The notes: a model not told the origin generated them from the sequence alone. A stretch of DNA of 47,578 nucleotides from Micractinium sp. NFX-FRZ (GCA_029339195.1 JAPTJF010000441.1:4881-52458), one strand, 5' to 3'; counted from the first letter of the stretch, positions 23,801 to 34,070 are shown. A program made the numbers and translations.

Positions 23801-25835
23801 GATGCCATGAGAGCCATGCATGCGGCCTTTTGGGCGCCATGGCTACCTGCTGCCTCCCCCCTGGCAGGATGCACACACCCTTTTAGCAGGGAAACACGCA
23901 ACAATAAATGGCAGCCCTCCTTACCCATCCACGCGGCCTTGCAAAGGCGAGGGTGGTGCTGGCATGGAGGAACCAGGGGTGTGCTGGACAGGCGGGACGT
24001 CAAGCTCCGGAACGGCCCGAACTGCGGGCTGCGCAGCATCACCACCTGTGCCTGACAGCCGGTTGCGAACGGTGTCGAAGACCTCGAGCGACGCCGTTGC
24101 CTGCTCACGCAGCTCCTCGTCCTCCCCGCTCTGAATCTGCTGCAACAGCTCAATGCCACCTGCTGCGGCAAAAGTCAGTGCGGATGGTGCGCACACAGCC
24201 GCGATTCTGCCCAAGGCAACTGCTGCACCCCTCCTCCCCCTGGCCGCTGCGAGCAGCGCTGACAACAAGCTGGAACAGGGGAGGAAACACGCCTGCAGCC
24301 GACATCTGCGCTGCACTGCCGGGGCTGTCGGCGAGGTTAGAAAGTGCTTGCGCTGCGGCTTGCTGCACCTCGGCATCTGTGTTGCTCAGCAGCTGCACCA
24401 GCGGAGTGACGGCATTTGCTTCGAGGATGCGCTGCCGGATGTCATGACCTTGTGCACACATGGTGGCCAGTGCTGCAGCTGAAGCTGCCTGCACAAGGCC
24501 ACTGTCACTTCCCAGCAGCCCCACGAGCCGCTCAACTCCACCGGCATCGTGAATGCTCCTGCCGTTTGCAGGGCTGTCGCATGACAGGCTCTTGAGGGCA
24601 CGGCACGCATCCACCTGCATGACGTCAAGAACGCTGCTCAGCAGCTGCACCAGGCGCTCGATGCCGCCCGCTGCTGCAACAGCCGCCCTGCCCTGTGCGT
24701 GTGATGCCACGCTGCTGAGCGTCCGTGCTGCCTGCATCTGCATCCCCTCATTATCGCTGCTCAGAAGCTGTGTCAGAGGAGGAATGGCTCCAGCTGCCTG
24801 GATCTGCTGGCTGGCCTCGGGGCTAGCATCTGCCAGGGTGGCAAGCGCCCCTGCTGCACACAGCTGCCGCGTGTGGCTCGTGCTGCCCAGCCATTCCACC
24901 AGGCAAACTGTGCCTCCAACCACCTGCATCAGCTCGCTGTGCGCCGTGCTGCCCGGCACCAGCCTGATAAGAAGTGCTGCTGCAACCACGGCGCGCACAT
25001 TTGTGCGGTCGCTGTTGAGCCACTGCACCAATGCCGTCACGCCCCCGGATGCATCAACCAGGCGCTCGACTGCTGCAGGGTGCGCTGACAGCTCCACGAG
25101 TGCTGCAGCTGCAGTCGACTCCGCCATCGATTCCAACTCTCTGTCGCACTCCAGCAGGCGCAGCAGCGGGGGAATGGCTCCTGCACTCAGGATGTCCTCA
25201 ATGGCGCTATCGTGCCCGGCGAGGTGCGCCAGCAGCCCAGCGGCTACATCTTGCACTCCCTTGTCACTGCTGCCCAGCATCTGCACCAGAGGGGCGATGC
25301 TGCCCGCGCTTTGGATGCGCGCCACGTTGGCGGGGCTGTCCACAGTCAGGGTGAGGAGCGCTGCGGCTGCTGCACCCTGCACTGCCGTGGCACTGCTCCG
25401 AAGCAGATCGACGATGGCAGGAACTCCACCAGCTGCAGGTATGGCCTCTCTGCTGGCAGCATCGATCATAGCCAGGTTGGCCAGCGTTCCCAGCACGTTC
25501 TGCAGCACACCTGCGCTGCTGCTGCCCAGCTGCTGCACCAGGGCGGTGACACCACCTGCTGTGAGGAAGGCACTGCTGATAGCCTCGCTGCATCCAACCA
25601 GGATGAGGAGAGCTTGTGATGCGCTCTCCTGCACAGGCTCGCTGCCGCTGGTGAGCAGACGCAGAAGGGGTGGGAGGCCCCCTGCCGCGACGATGCTGTC
25701 TCTGGCAGCCTGGCTGAAGCTGGCACGAGTGGTCAGCACGCTGACAGCCTCTGCCTGCGCAGCAGTGCTGCTGCTGGTGAGCTGCTGCACCAGGGTTGGG
25801 ATGGCCATGCCAAGCATGCTGCAAGCAGAGAGCAT
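20888..25835 (-). CDS. ARM-repeat / pseudokinase / RING-finger protein (putative E3 ubiquitin ligase)
   Basis: Fourteen exons: 25835-24293, 24162-23925, 23772-23705, 23530-23436, 23291-23184, 23029-22945, 22797-22700, 22488-22378, 22201-22106, 21991-21917, 21807-21760, 21637-21560, 21421-21324 and 21206-20888, giving 1019 residues with all phases kept. Residues 8-545 are about 13 armadillo repeats of 41-42 residues (AAGGVxxLVQLL type). Residues 630-913 have the kinase fold: glycine loop GTGPTG, VVLK with Lys662, ELRK and RHPNVLPVLGV, APEVLQ (815-820), DVFAFG and CWAHDPADRP. HRD is replaced by HGS (765-767, VHGSLHTRDLVV) and DFG by GFG (785-787), so both catalytic aspartates are gone and catalysis is unlikely. 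Residues 940-981 form a C3HC4 RING (CVVC, then PCGHHATCPAC and CPLC). The RING suggests an E3 ligase. ARM repeats would bind a client, and the pseudokinase may act as a scaffold. Introns 1, 6 and 9 have GC donors. The start is the first in-frame ATG before the ARM array. Confidence 0.87.
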
Positions 25836-25869
25836 GTACCTTGCTCTTGGCGGTAAGCGCCAGACTTGA
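24553..25869 (+). other. Antisense open frame over the ARM array
   Basis: A 438-codon open frame runs opposite the ARM exon. It exists because the repeated Ala/Leu/Val codons of the ARM repeats read as Ser/Ala/Cys codons on the other strand. Its protein has no recognisable domain. It is listed only so that nobody annotates it as a gene. Confidence 0.7.
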
Positions 25870-26566
25870 GGCGTGACGTGCGGGCAGGTGAGCAAAAGGG
25901 GAGGCGACGGGCCAGAAGGCGGCAGCGGTGGCAGAGAGTGGCTCCACCAGCACTGCCACCGGGACTCACCTCGCCTACAACACCGATGCTTTCTATCACA
26001 GCAACTGAGCTACCTCAGGGACCTCGGGGTTGCCTCGGGGAATCGATGGAACGCACCCAGGGCGAGAAGCAACCTTGACTGGCTCGGATCTTTTCCTTGA
26101 GAGTTGCACACACCGAGTATTACGACAGGCGGGTGCGGACGTGTAGAAGCCGTCTGCCGCCGGCTGCAGCCCCTCGGGGACGTGGCGCCACCTCAGCGAC
26201 TTGTGCAGTTTTCCTGTTGCGGCCTCTTGCTTAAGACACCCCAGACTTGCTGCACTGTTTGCGCCATCAGGCCAGCAACTCCTCTGCAATCTTGAAATGA
26301 ATGGAAAAGTTTGCTCGGGACCAGCCACCTCTCGCTTTTCCATCAACTGGCAATGTACCGACAACCTGTGCTGAATTTATGCAGCGCCGCACTGCCCTGC
26401 CCCCGTCTGCAGCGGCACGGGCGGCGGCGGCAGCGGCTCTGGGCGGCCCACATGGGGTCGCTCCCGCCCGGCGCACCCTGCGCTGCGCCGCCTTATAGCC
26501 CATGGTAGGTAGTCACCTTTGTCAGTTCTGTTTTTTGCATCCGTGGCACCGTGCCTGCTTTGTCGC

Positions 26567-26845
26567 CAGCGGCAGGTCGCCGTCAGCTGCTGCTTGTCCC
26601 GCCCCCAGCAGCCACATCACCCCTGTTTGCACGTCCAGTGTGGCTGCCAACCTGCCATGGACGTTCTTTGAGAACATGGCCCCTGCTGTAGGGGGGTTGC
26701 TAGCAGGCATACCAAGGCCAGCCAGCCAGGCAGTCCGGTGGTATGGTGGGCGCTCTTGTCATCTGGCCAACCAGAACTACCCGAGGTTGCTCAGATGGCG
26801 GCCTGATTGTACACTGCCTGCACCGCAACTTCCAGGGTGCGGGGT
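26567..26845 (+). repeat. Diverged duplicate, copy 1 (partner 30885-31172)
   Basis: From cggcaggtcgccgtcagct through actgcctgcaccgcaact this block follows the same order as 30885-31172 at roughly three-quarters identity by eye. Read on the plus strand, both keep an open frame with shared residues (ASQAV, GRS, WRPD), so the ancestor was probably an exon of an unidentified protein. Confidence 0.6.
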
Positions 26846-28179
26846 GCAGTACAAGGGCTGTAGTTTATCGTACATGGCGCACAAAAGGCAAACAGCAGAG
26901 AACTCGCGCAGCAAGCGACTTGCCCTGTACGATGTCTGGTTATGTTCAAAAACGAAAAACAATTTGGTGCCAACAGTGAGGAGGGGGGCAGCGGCAAAGG
27001 TTAGGCGGCAGGGACGCCGGCGACGCGGCAGGGCAGCCTGGGAGCAGAGGCACAAGTGCAAAGGCGCCTGCCGGCAATGACGCGCGCATCCGGCACCCCC
27101 CAGGCCACACTCCGTGGGACACTGGGCAGCGGATGCTTACACAATCATCATGCACGGCATGGTATGCCAGGTGTGAAAGGCAGGACTTTGTGGACATGCA
27201 TGTATGAAAGGCATTTGTGCAAAGGTGGGGGCTTCAGCCAGCTGCCATGAACAAATGTTGGGACACCTTGACGCTCAACAGCCGGTCTCTGCCCCTGCAG
27301 TGGCCTCTGGCCCGCTGTGCTGTGCAGTGGGTGGCGGGCGTGCATATGCACCCCATCCGAGTCACTGCCAGAGCGCCAGGTGTGCACAGGTGGGGCACGC
27401 CAGCGGCGCTTCTGCGGCTGGCAGGCGCCCGGCAGGCGTGCAAGGGTGCGCAACGCCGCGCTCGTGCCCTCCTCAGCCGCAGGCGCCGGCTTACACTGCT
27501 GCAGATCGTCGGCACCTGCCTGGCTGTCGGCGCCGCGCCCTTGGTCTCATTGAGAACTGCCTGCAGGACAGTGAGGAGCAGCCAGGGAAAAGCAGTGAAA
27601 CAAAGCTGAGCGAGAGTAGCTGTCACCGCGCACCCAGCTCAGCAGGAGAACCACCTACGTGCAGAGTGGGAAACCACATCTACGCATCATAATCTGTTTG
27701 CAACTGGTCTGCCGCTGGCAGCAGCGGCAGGGGCAGGCGGGCATCAATAAGTTGCTGCTTGGCAGGGGAACAGGGTGGCAGGAATGATTGCAGGGGCGGG
27801 CAGGGCCTGGCCTCGGGCACACAGGCCAGGTGCTAAACGCATGGACAGAAATGCAGGGCGCTGGGCTTGCAAGGGAACATGCAAGCCTGAAATCAAGAGC
27901 CACAGGTCACGCACCTGCAGTGCCTACCGCCAGAAAGCTGAGGCCCGCTCCAGCGCTCACACACGACCCCCCACCTCACCAATCGCTCACCTTGATTGCG
28001 GAATCACATGCTGTCGTCACGCGAGTGTGGCGCAATGGTGCCAGGGGGGCAGTCACTGGGGGGTATGCAAGGGTGCATGCAAACCTGACATCAGCAGCAA
28101 GTGACACGTCGCGCAGGGAGTGCGCAGCGCCTGCAACGAACGAACCAAACCCTCACTGCTGCTGGTTGAAGGCCGGGTC

Positions 28180-28307
28180 ATTGCGTGTGTCGCTGATGTG
28201 TGTTGCGACACCAGAGGGCAGCGTCTCGCTGATGTGCGTCTGGGCGCCTGAGGAAGCACGTCAGCAAGACGCTGCCCTCAGGCGCCCAGACGCACATCCG
28301 AGACGCT
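28180..28307. repeat. Nested tandem and inverted repeats able to form alternative hairpins
   Basis: A 36-nt unit (gtgtcgctgatgtg...) occurs twice in tandem at 28180-28253. An inverted copy follows: 28220-28253 pairs with 28276-28307, with one small indel, around a loop of about 22 nt. A second pairing, between gagggcagcgtctcgctgat and gtcagcaagacgctgccctc, is also possible. The plus-strand frame would read VSLMCVATPEGS then VSLMCVWAPEEA. There is no sign of a known element. Confidence 0.7.
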
Positions 28308-28498
28308 ACCCTCGACGCCCAGGTGCACATCTACTGCTTCAATACGGATCTACTCTGCAGGACGTTGAATGTTCTGCTGCAAATGCAGACACGCGCATCA
28401 GCGAGACGCTGCCGCAGCGTCTGGATCCCGCAGAGTGAATCGGTACTGAAGCAGTGGCGTGGCCGGTGCCAATCTGGGCAGTGGCCTTGGTGGCCGTA

Positions 28499-29284
28499 TC
28501 ACAAGCGCAAGAAGGGCGAGGCGGAGTCGAGCCCAAAGGCTGGAAGGCCGATGGACAGGCAGGCAACCGTGCATTTGAGAGGACCCACTGCACTGTCTGG
28601 CTTACCGTGGAAGGATGCGGCGAGGTCTGCCTCGACAGCAGGGACTGCTGCTGCTGGCTCTGCTGGCTGCACCGCTGCTGCTGGTGCTGCCACTGGCAGG
28701 TCTAGGGTGTGGGCACCTGCCCCCGCGCCTGCAGCAAGCTCCTCCCCTGCGGGCGCCGCCAGGCCCGCAACCTGCTGCGGGTCGCCAAACGCTGCGGGTG
28801 CCTCCAGGCCCACACCCTGCTGCAGCCCGCCGGGCGCTGCAGCTTGAGGAGCAGCTGGGCGAATGCCAGAGCGAGAATGTCCAGCTGCGCGCGAGATAAG
28901 GCACCTCTTGCAGCAGCGCGGCAGCAGCGCCGGCAGTACGGAGGACGCAGAGGTACCCACACCCTGCTGCAGCCCGCCGGGCGCTGCGGGGGCGGGTACC
29001 TCTGCATCCTCCGTGCTGCCGGCGCTGCTGCCGCGCTGCTGCAAGAGGTGCCTTATCTCGCCCCTCAGCTGGACATTCTCGGTCTGGCATTCGCCCAGCT
29101 GCTCCTCAAGCTGCCCCAGCTGCTCCTCAAGCTGCCCCCGCTGAGTCCGGGACTGCTCCAAGCGGCGCTGGAGGTCAGCCAAGCGGCGCCGGAGGTCAGC
29201 CACGAGTGGCAGCAGTCCAGCGCGCTCCCGCTCCGCGCGGTCCGCCCGCGCCGTCTCCCGAGCCAGCTCCTCCTGCGGGTCCAT
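28499..29284 (-). CDS. Coiled-coil protein, coding frame interrupted by an inverted self-duplication
   Basis: From ATG at 29284 the frame encodes 261 residues. It starts MDPQEELARETARAD and continues as a strongly predicted coiled coil (heptads such as LEEQLGQLEEQLG) to about residue 85, then an Ala/Pro-rich tail. An upstream in-frame ATG at 29716 would give 405 residues. The middle part (RCCKRCLIS and nearby) is the antisense reading of the coiled-coil codons, caused by the inverted repeat at 28841-29112, so the frame survives but the protein there is nonsense-like. A splice removing the inverted copy is conceivable. I do not recognise a family. It could be a decaying gene or a young chimeric ORF. 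Confidence 0.4.
   Translation of the reverse strand: MDPQEELARETARADRAERERAGLLPLVADLRRRLADLQRRLEQSRTQRGQLEEQLGQLEEQLGECQTENVQLRGEIRHLLQQRGSSAGSTEDAEVPAPAAPGGLQQGVGTSASSVLPALLPRCCKRCLISRAAGHSRSGIRPAAPQAAAPGGLQQGVGLEAPAAFGDPQQVAGLAAPAGEELAAGAGAGAHTLDLPVAAPAAAVQPAEPAAAVPAVEADLAASFHGKPDSAVGPLKCTVACLSIGLPAFGLDSASPFLRL
28809..28987. repeat. Perfect 32-bp direct repeat bounding an inverted copy
   Basis: Bases 28809-28840 and 28956-28987 are identical (cccacaccctgctgcagccc onward). The inverted arm 28841-28958 begins right after the first copy and its end overlaps the start of the second by a few bases. This is the layout expected if a copied, inverted segment was inserted by a template switch. Confidence 0.85.
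28841..29112. repeat. Inverted repeat with arms of about 118 bp and a 36-bp loop
   Basis: Arm 28841-28958 is the reverse complement of 28995-29112 with four substitutions and one 1-base indel, about 96% identity. The high identity implies a recent event. It would form a long stem in single-stranded DNA or RNA. The right arm carries the genuine coiled-coil codons (LEEQLGECQTENVQLRGEI) on the minus strand; the left arm is the inverted copy. Confidence 0.9.
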
Positions 29285-31700
29285 TCTCACATACAAGGAG
29301 CCGCAGTTTTCAAGGCAACCTGAGGCACCTTCAGGACCAGCCTGGGGCTCCAGCACCCTCTGGCGCCATGGCATCAGAACAGCCAGGGTTTCTGGCCCTC
29401 CCCGGCACCTGCTACAGTGGCGCTTCCTGCCACGGCGCTTGAAGGACGCGCCCGGCCGTGTGTCCGGGGCGGGCAGCAGCAACGCGGAGTGTTCGGGTAG
29501 AGGTGCGAGGGGAGCACGCCGGAGTGGCTTGGCAGAGGTGCCGAGGGCACGAGAACACACGGCACGGCAGAATGGCAGCGCCGACTCGGAGCCCGAGGGG
29601 AAGAAGTCGGCAGCCGAGGGACGTCCCGCTGGCGCCACCTCCGCAGGCGCCACCCTCACTTCTACCACTGTTGCCACGTCCTTATCTCCCATTCCCCCTC
29701 GCCACCTTTCCCACATCCATCACGACAACACAAGACACCCGGGCAGGAGAGTGATGAAGGCCCCACCAGCAGGCAACTCAATGCTGCAGCTGGCACCCTG
29801 GCCCGCCAGCAGGTGGCACAGGCACGCCCGGCAGGTTACTTGCACCTCGTACTGCACTTTCCCTGCCTGGCCACATGGCCACAGATGCAGCCCCCAAGAG
29901 GCACACGCATGTGGGGGTGTACCAGCTGTGCATCGAAACGATTTGCTGCCCTGCTGCCATGCGCGCCACGCTGAGGTGCGCCCACCCAGCGGCCGCCACC
30001 CTCCACCACCGCACCCCTCACCTACTCAGCTTGTGGCCGGGGCTCAGCGACACGCTGCGCTCGCTTCTGGGACGTGCTGCAAGACCTGTGTGCGGTCTGC
30101 ACCGCGCCGGCTGCATGGTGCAGCTGGCCAGCCTCGTTCCTGTGCTGGAATGCGGCGCCGAGCGCTGGCACCTGCACCGCCTACCTTGACTTGAGCTTTG
30201 CTTGTTAGTGCTCGTCTGATGTCCCTCTGGGTGGGCCGCGGCTCTCGGGGACCCTGGTCGATCTGGTTTGTGCCCCTCGCTTCATCCGTGCCGCCCCTTG
30301 TGGCTATAGCTCACGGCAGAGGGGGGGCGAGGTCCCGCCCGGTGTTTTGGGCCCCCGCTGTGCCTGCCCAGCTCCCTGCTGTGCATGCTTGGTTAAGCTG
30401 CTCTGATCTCGTCCTGCGATGCTTTGCGCTCGTATCCCAGAGTTGCATTCATCTAATGATTCATTGAGCAGCACAGGTTTAGTGCTGAACAGACGTGTAA
30501 CCCGCACTCGGTCGGTCGGCCTGCTGCCACCTCCACAGCAGCGGCGAGTGCACCGGCCAGCGGCGGCACCGCTCCCTCAGTTCAAGTGCCCTGCCCCAGC
30601 TCCCCAGCATGCCCGCCTCAAGCGGCTTGCGTTCCCAGGCCCCTGGGATTCCAGCTCCGCCCGCCATTAGCCCGCTCCCTTTGCAACCCAAGAGCCTGCA
30701 CTGCCCACCCTCCCCATACATGTCACCTGCAGGGCAACTGCTCGCAACGCACCCGCCGCAGCGCTCTGGCCCTCCCCACGTGCAACCAGAGTGGCTGCCT
30801 GTTATCACAAACATTACACAATTTCTGCTGGTGCCTCTTCCGCCAGCAGCATCCGCACTGGGCAAGCATGACATGGCAGGTGCACCGGCAGGTCGCCGTC
30901 AGCTGATGCTGCTGATGCTGCCCCCAGCAGCCAGCATCACCCCGTTGGCACGCGCAGTACTGGTGCAACTGCAGCCTGCCATGCGCGTCCTTGAGCATGG
31001 CCCCTGCTGGAAGGGGCCGTGTTGGGCAGTGGCGCTGGCAGGCATGCCGAAGCTAGCCAGCCAGGCAGTCAACTGTCTTCGTGGGCGCTCTTCCACCTGG
31101 CCTGCCAAAGCGGAGCTCAAATGGCGGCCTGACCCTGCCTGAATTATATACTGCCTGCACCGCAACTACCAGCCCTGAAGCCTGCATCGTCTCCCTACAC
31201 GCCTCAACTTCAGTATTGCTGTGCCAAGGCCATGCCCCGCCCCTTGTAGCTGTGCTGCACTGCAACAATGGATACGCGGGATGCAGCAGGGCTCAAGCTC
31301 TGGTGCCGGACTGTGCTGCTCGAGGCGACGGCATGCAAGCTAACATTGCAGCGCGTGCCTGGGATCCCTTGGGCACGCTTCTTGACGTTTACAAATCACA
31401 GCAAATCACTCAATGAACCAACACGAGCGGTACAGATGGAACGGACAGGCGGGTGCATCAACCTGCCAATGGCAATGAGCAGTTCGGGGCTGACGTCGAG
31501 TCACGAATGCTAATCAAACTTTGCCAACTACAGAGTGGCCATCTAAGAATAGGTAACGTGGCTGTGCAGTAGAGTTGGATGAGAGTGCACATGCATGGCC
31601 GGACAAACGGTCAGCACAGAGATGAAAGTTGCTGAGTCACAAGTAAGTATGACGACACGTAGGGGGCACACGGCCATGGGGTGCGGCTGGGTGGCGCCGC
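29285..31700. other. Gene-poor region between the coiled-coil ORF and ankyrin gene A
   Basis: A possible N-terminal extension of the coiled-coil ORF occupies 29285-29716. Plus-strand fragments at about 29990-30189 and 30885-31142 look protein-derived but cannot be joined to a start, a family or convincing splice sites. TTACA at 31389-31393 (TGTAA on the minus strand) lies about 310 nt beyond the stop of ankyrin gene A and is a candidate polyadenylation signal. Confidence 0.45.
30885..31172 (+). pseudogene. Diverged duplicate, copy 2; probable exon relic of an unidentified protein
   Basis: This is the partner of 26567-26845. The open plus-strand frame ends at a TGA at 31140-31142 and reads about 80 residues rich in Ala, Leu and Trp (LASQAVNCLRGRSSTWPAK near the end). 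Copy 1 keeps corresponding residues, but the two diverge by indels. No start codon context or neighbouring exon makes a full gene, so it is called a relic with low confidence. Confidence 0.35.
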
Positions 31701-33227
31701 TCAGACCAGTGCAAGCGCCAGCACCTGCTGCACCAACGGCACAGGCAGGGTCACACCCAGGGTGCGCTGTGCACGGGCCAGGCACAGCGCACCCGTGCGC
31801 AGTCGCTGCAAGAGGGCGTCCTCTGCTGGCAGGTGCGCCACCAGCTGGCGGGCCTGGGCGGGTGAGCACGCCAGCGCGGCCGGCAGCGCGCGCCCCAGCC
31901 CGGGGCAGGGTGCCGGCACCAGCGCCCACTCCTCGGCGGTCAGCGGGGCGCGGGCGGCGACCAAGTCGGCAAAGAGTGCTACTGCCCGCGAGCCGCCTGC
32001 ATTGAGTTTGGTCAGCGTGCTGGAAGGTGGGCAAGAGACGAACTGGGACATGGACACGCCGTGGCTCTGAAGTGCAAGCTCCAGGGGTGTACGGCGAGCG
32101 CGGTCGGTAAGAGTGGCCGTGTCGGGGGCTGCGTCAAGCAGCATGTGCATGAGTGCTGCCTCCCCTTTTATGGCAGCAGCGTGGACCGGGAGCAGGCCGT
32201 GTGAACGTATGCGTGCGGCTGCGGGCGCAGCTGCCAGCAGAAGCTGCGCGACAGTGGCATGCCCACGCTGTGCTGCCTGAAAGAGCGGAGTTTGGGCGGA
32301 GCTGTCTGCCAGCATTGCCGCCCCTGGCGCTGCCTTGAGCAGCATGCTGACTGCGTCCGCATTTCCAGAACGAGCTGCCTCATGCAGTGGTGTGCGTTGC
32401 CCTTTGTCCTGATCTCCGGCAGTCTGAGGCGCTGCCTTGAGCAGCAACTGTAGCATTGCCACGTTCCCCTTGGCAGCTGCAACATGTGCAGGCAGCTGCC
32501 CAGTACTGTGGGGAGTGTGGGCACATTCAGGTGCTGCAGTGAGCAACAGCTCCATCATATCGAGGTCTCCGCTTGCAATTGCCAGGTGGAGAGGGGTGCA
32601 GCCGCCCATGAGCGCCCGCGTGGTTGCGGCTGCCGCCTTGGGCGCTGCAATCAGCAACAGGTGCGCCGCCCGCATGTTCCGACTGCTGACCGCAATGTGG
32701 AGGGGAGTCAGTCCCATTGAGCAGAGAGGATCCTTCACCAGTGCTGCTTCTGGTGCTGCCTTGAGCAGAAGCTCAAGGGTTTGTTCGCTCCCGCGGCACG
32801 CTGCCACCATGTGCAGAGGAAGGCTGCCGCTGCGGTTCGACACCATGGCCGCCTCGGGCGCTGTTTTTAGCAGCAGATGCACCAGCCAGTGGCCCCTCTC
32901 AATGGCCAGGTGCAGCGGCAGGTTGCCCTCGCTGTCCTGCACCATGGCCGCTGCTGGTGCTGCCTCCAGCAGCAGACTGACCATGTCAGCATTTCCCGTC
33001 TGGCAAGCCAGGTGCAGCGGCAGGCTGCGGAAGGGGCCTGCCTTTAGCATGGCCGCCTCAGGCGCTACCCGCAGCAGGCGCTGGACCGCAGCTGCGTTGC
33101 CAACAGACACTGCGTTACGTAGCTTGTTCTGAGGCTCCACTGGCACTGGGGCTGGCCCTCGAGGACGCCCATCGCGCAGGAGTCGACAGAGCCCAGCACA
33201 ACAGCTGGCGGCCAGGTGCAGGTCCAT
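31701..33227 (-). CDS. Ankyrin-repeat protein A with C-terminal shared module
   Basis: A single exon of 508 residues from ATG at 33227. About eleven ankyrin repeats fill residues 38-405, each with the usual TPLHxA turn and an idiosyncratic LLLxAAPxAA second helix and linker (for example SLPLHLACQTGNADMVSLLL). Residues 418-508 are not ankyrin and form a module shared with the neighbouring gene: ARAPLTAEEWALVPAPCPGL, GRALPAALACSPAQARQLVA, then a predicted final helix. Ankyrin arrays bind proteins; no catalytic or membrane feature is seen. A ctacag acceptor-like site just upstream of the ATG leaves room for a 5' exon that I could not place. The uninterrupted gene contrasts with its intron-rich neighbours, but ankyrin gene B also has its whole array on one exon. 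Confidence 0.83.
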   Translation of the reverse strand: MDLHLAASCCAGLCRLLRDGRPRGPAPVPVEPQNKLRNAVSVGNAAAVQRLLRVAPEAAMLKAGPFRSLPLHLACQTGNADMVSLLLEAAPAAAMVQDSEGNLPLHLAIERGHWLVHLLLKTAPEAAMVSNRSGSLPLHMVAACRGSEQTLELLLKAAPEAALVKDPLCSMGLTPLHIAVSSRNMRAAHLLLIAAPKAAAATTRALMGGCTPLHLAIASGDLDMMELLLTAAPECAHTPHSTGQLPAHVAAAKGNVAMLQLLLKAAPQTAGDQDKGQRTPLHEAARSGNADAVSMLLKAAPGAAMLADSSAQTPLFQAAQRGHATVAQLLLAAAPAAARIRSHGLLPVHAAAIKGEAALMHMLLDAAPDTATLTDRARRTPLELALQSHGVSMSQFVSCPPSSTLTKLNAGGSRAVALFADLVAARAPLTAEEWALVPAPCPGLGRALPAALACSPAQARQLVAHLPAEDALLQRLRTGALCLARAQRTLGVTLPVPLVQQVLALALV

Positions 33228-34070
33228 AGTTGGGTGGGGCTCGGACAAATTGAATGTATACGAACCTGTAGAGAGACAGTCACATTTCTGGTGATCGATC
33301 AGGGTGCATGCTGTGCAAGCTGGCGGTGCCGACCGAGTGCACTGCTGGCAGCACACCGGTGCGTTCAGCGGCAGCACACCAGCACCCAGGCAGCGGGAGC
33401 TGCCGCTCAGGGGCAGCGGGCAGTTAGTGCCCGTTATCTCCGTCACGCCCGAACCTGTGCTTGCTGCCTCGATGCAGCTTGCCTTGCTGTGCGTGGGTGC
33501 AAAAGTTGCGCCCGAGCTCGAGGGCCGCTATTCCTGAGTTACTTGCTGGGCTTGGCTTGGCGGGGGAGAGCAGAGCGCGCTCACACTGCGCAATGCTGAA
33601 TGATGCGCTACCAAGGTAATGCGACTGCGCTTCAACTTGCCTCGAGGCAGCGCTTGCGAGGCAGGCAGCAGGCAGCACTCGCAGCATGCCGCCACCGCCG
33701 CCGCCCGCCCAATGCCTGTCTCAACAGAGGCTGCACGACTCGATAAAGAAGGCCCAGGCGCCCCTTGAACCAAGTGGATAGTCTCTAACACCCTGTGGAA
33801 ACTATCAGAACACCGCCCCGCTTGGGTCTCCAGCCCGTCTGCCAGGCAATGCCGCGGGCACCGCTCCTGGCTGGCACCGTCCCTGGCCGCTCTATGTGCC
33901 TCGTGGCAATGTCGCACACACCAACAGTTTCAGCGGAATTACACGTGCCATCTGTAGATGTTCAAAGCGTGGCACAAGCACAGTGAATTGGTAATAGGTG
34001 GAACGGTTTGCTAAGGAGGAAACAGAGCCGTGCGCCAGGGACAGCAATGGAGTGCACGCAATGCGGGCAC
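33228..34070. other. Intergenic region between the two ankyrin genes
   Basis: The genes run head to tail on the minus strand. TTACA at 33939-33943 is TGTAA on the coding strand, about 130 nt past the stop of gene B, and fits a chlorophyte polyadenylation signal. The rest should contain the promoter of gene A. No further feature was seen. Confidence 0.5.

Larger units (their letters stand above)
25836..28498. other. Gene-poor region with relic fragments and repeats
   Basis: No spliced domain could be assembled here. The left part (25836-26100) is probably the promoter and 5' UTR of the minus-strand ARM gene. A plus-strand open frame at 26502-27080 holds a segment with a diverged partner near 31 kb. 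Another plus-strand stretch, about 27270-27610, has a coding look (an arginine-rich run followed by hydrophobic residues) but no start or family that I recognise. At 27858-27925 and 28062-28125 a segment of about 60 bp occurs twice, diverged. Microsatellites are absent. Confidence 0.5.

Noticed and set aside
24150..24293. Readthrough of the ARM exon to the stop at 24150
   Set aside because: A GC-AG intron from 24292 to 24163 restores a perfect ARM repeat (SAAGGIELLQQI) and leads into the kinase exons.
24553..25869. 438-codon plus-strand open frame as a gene
   Set aside because: Mirror of the ARM array; the minus-strand frame has unmistakable repeats and phase-correct downstream exons.
25733..25999. 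Upstream first exon for the ARM gene ending in GVVGE
   Set aside because: It starts with GTG, not ATG, and its donor phase does not match the ARM frame.
32437..33132. 231-codon plus-strand open frame over ankyrin gene A
   Set aside because: Antisense reading of the repeated Leu/Ala/Pro codons.
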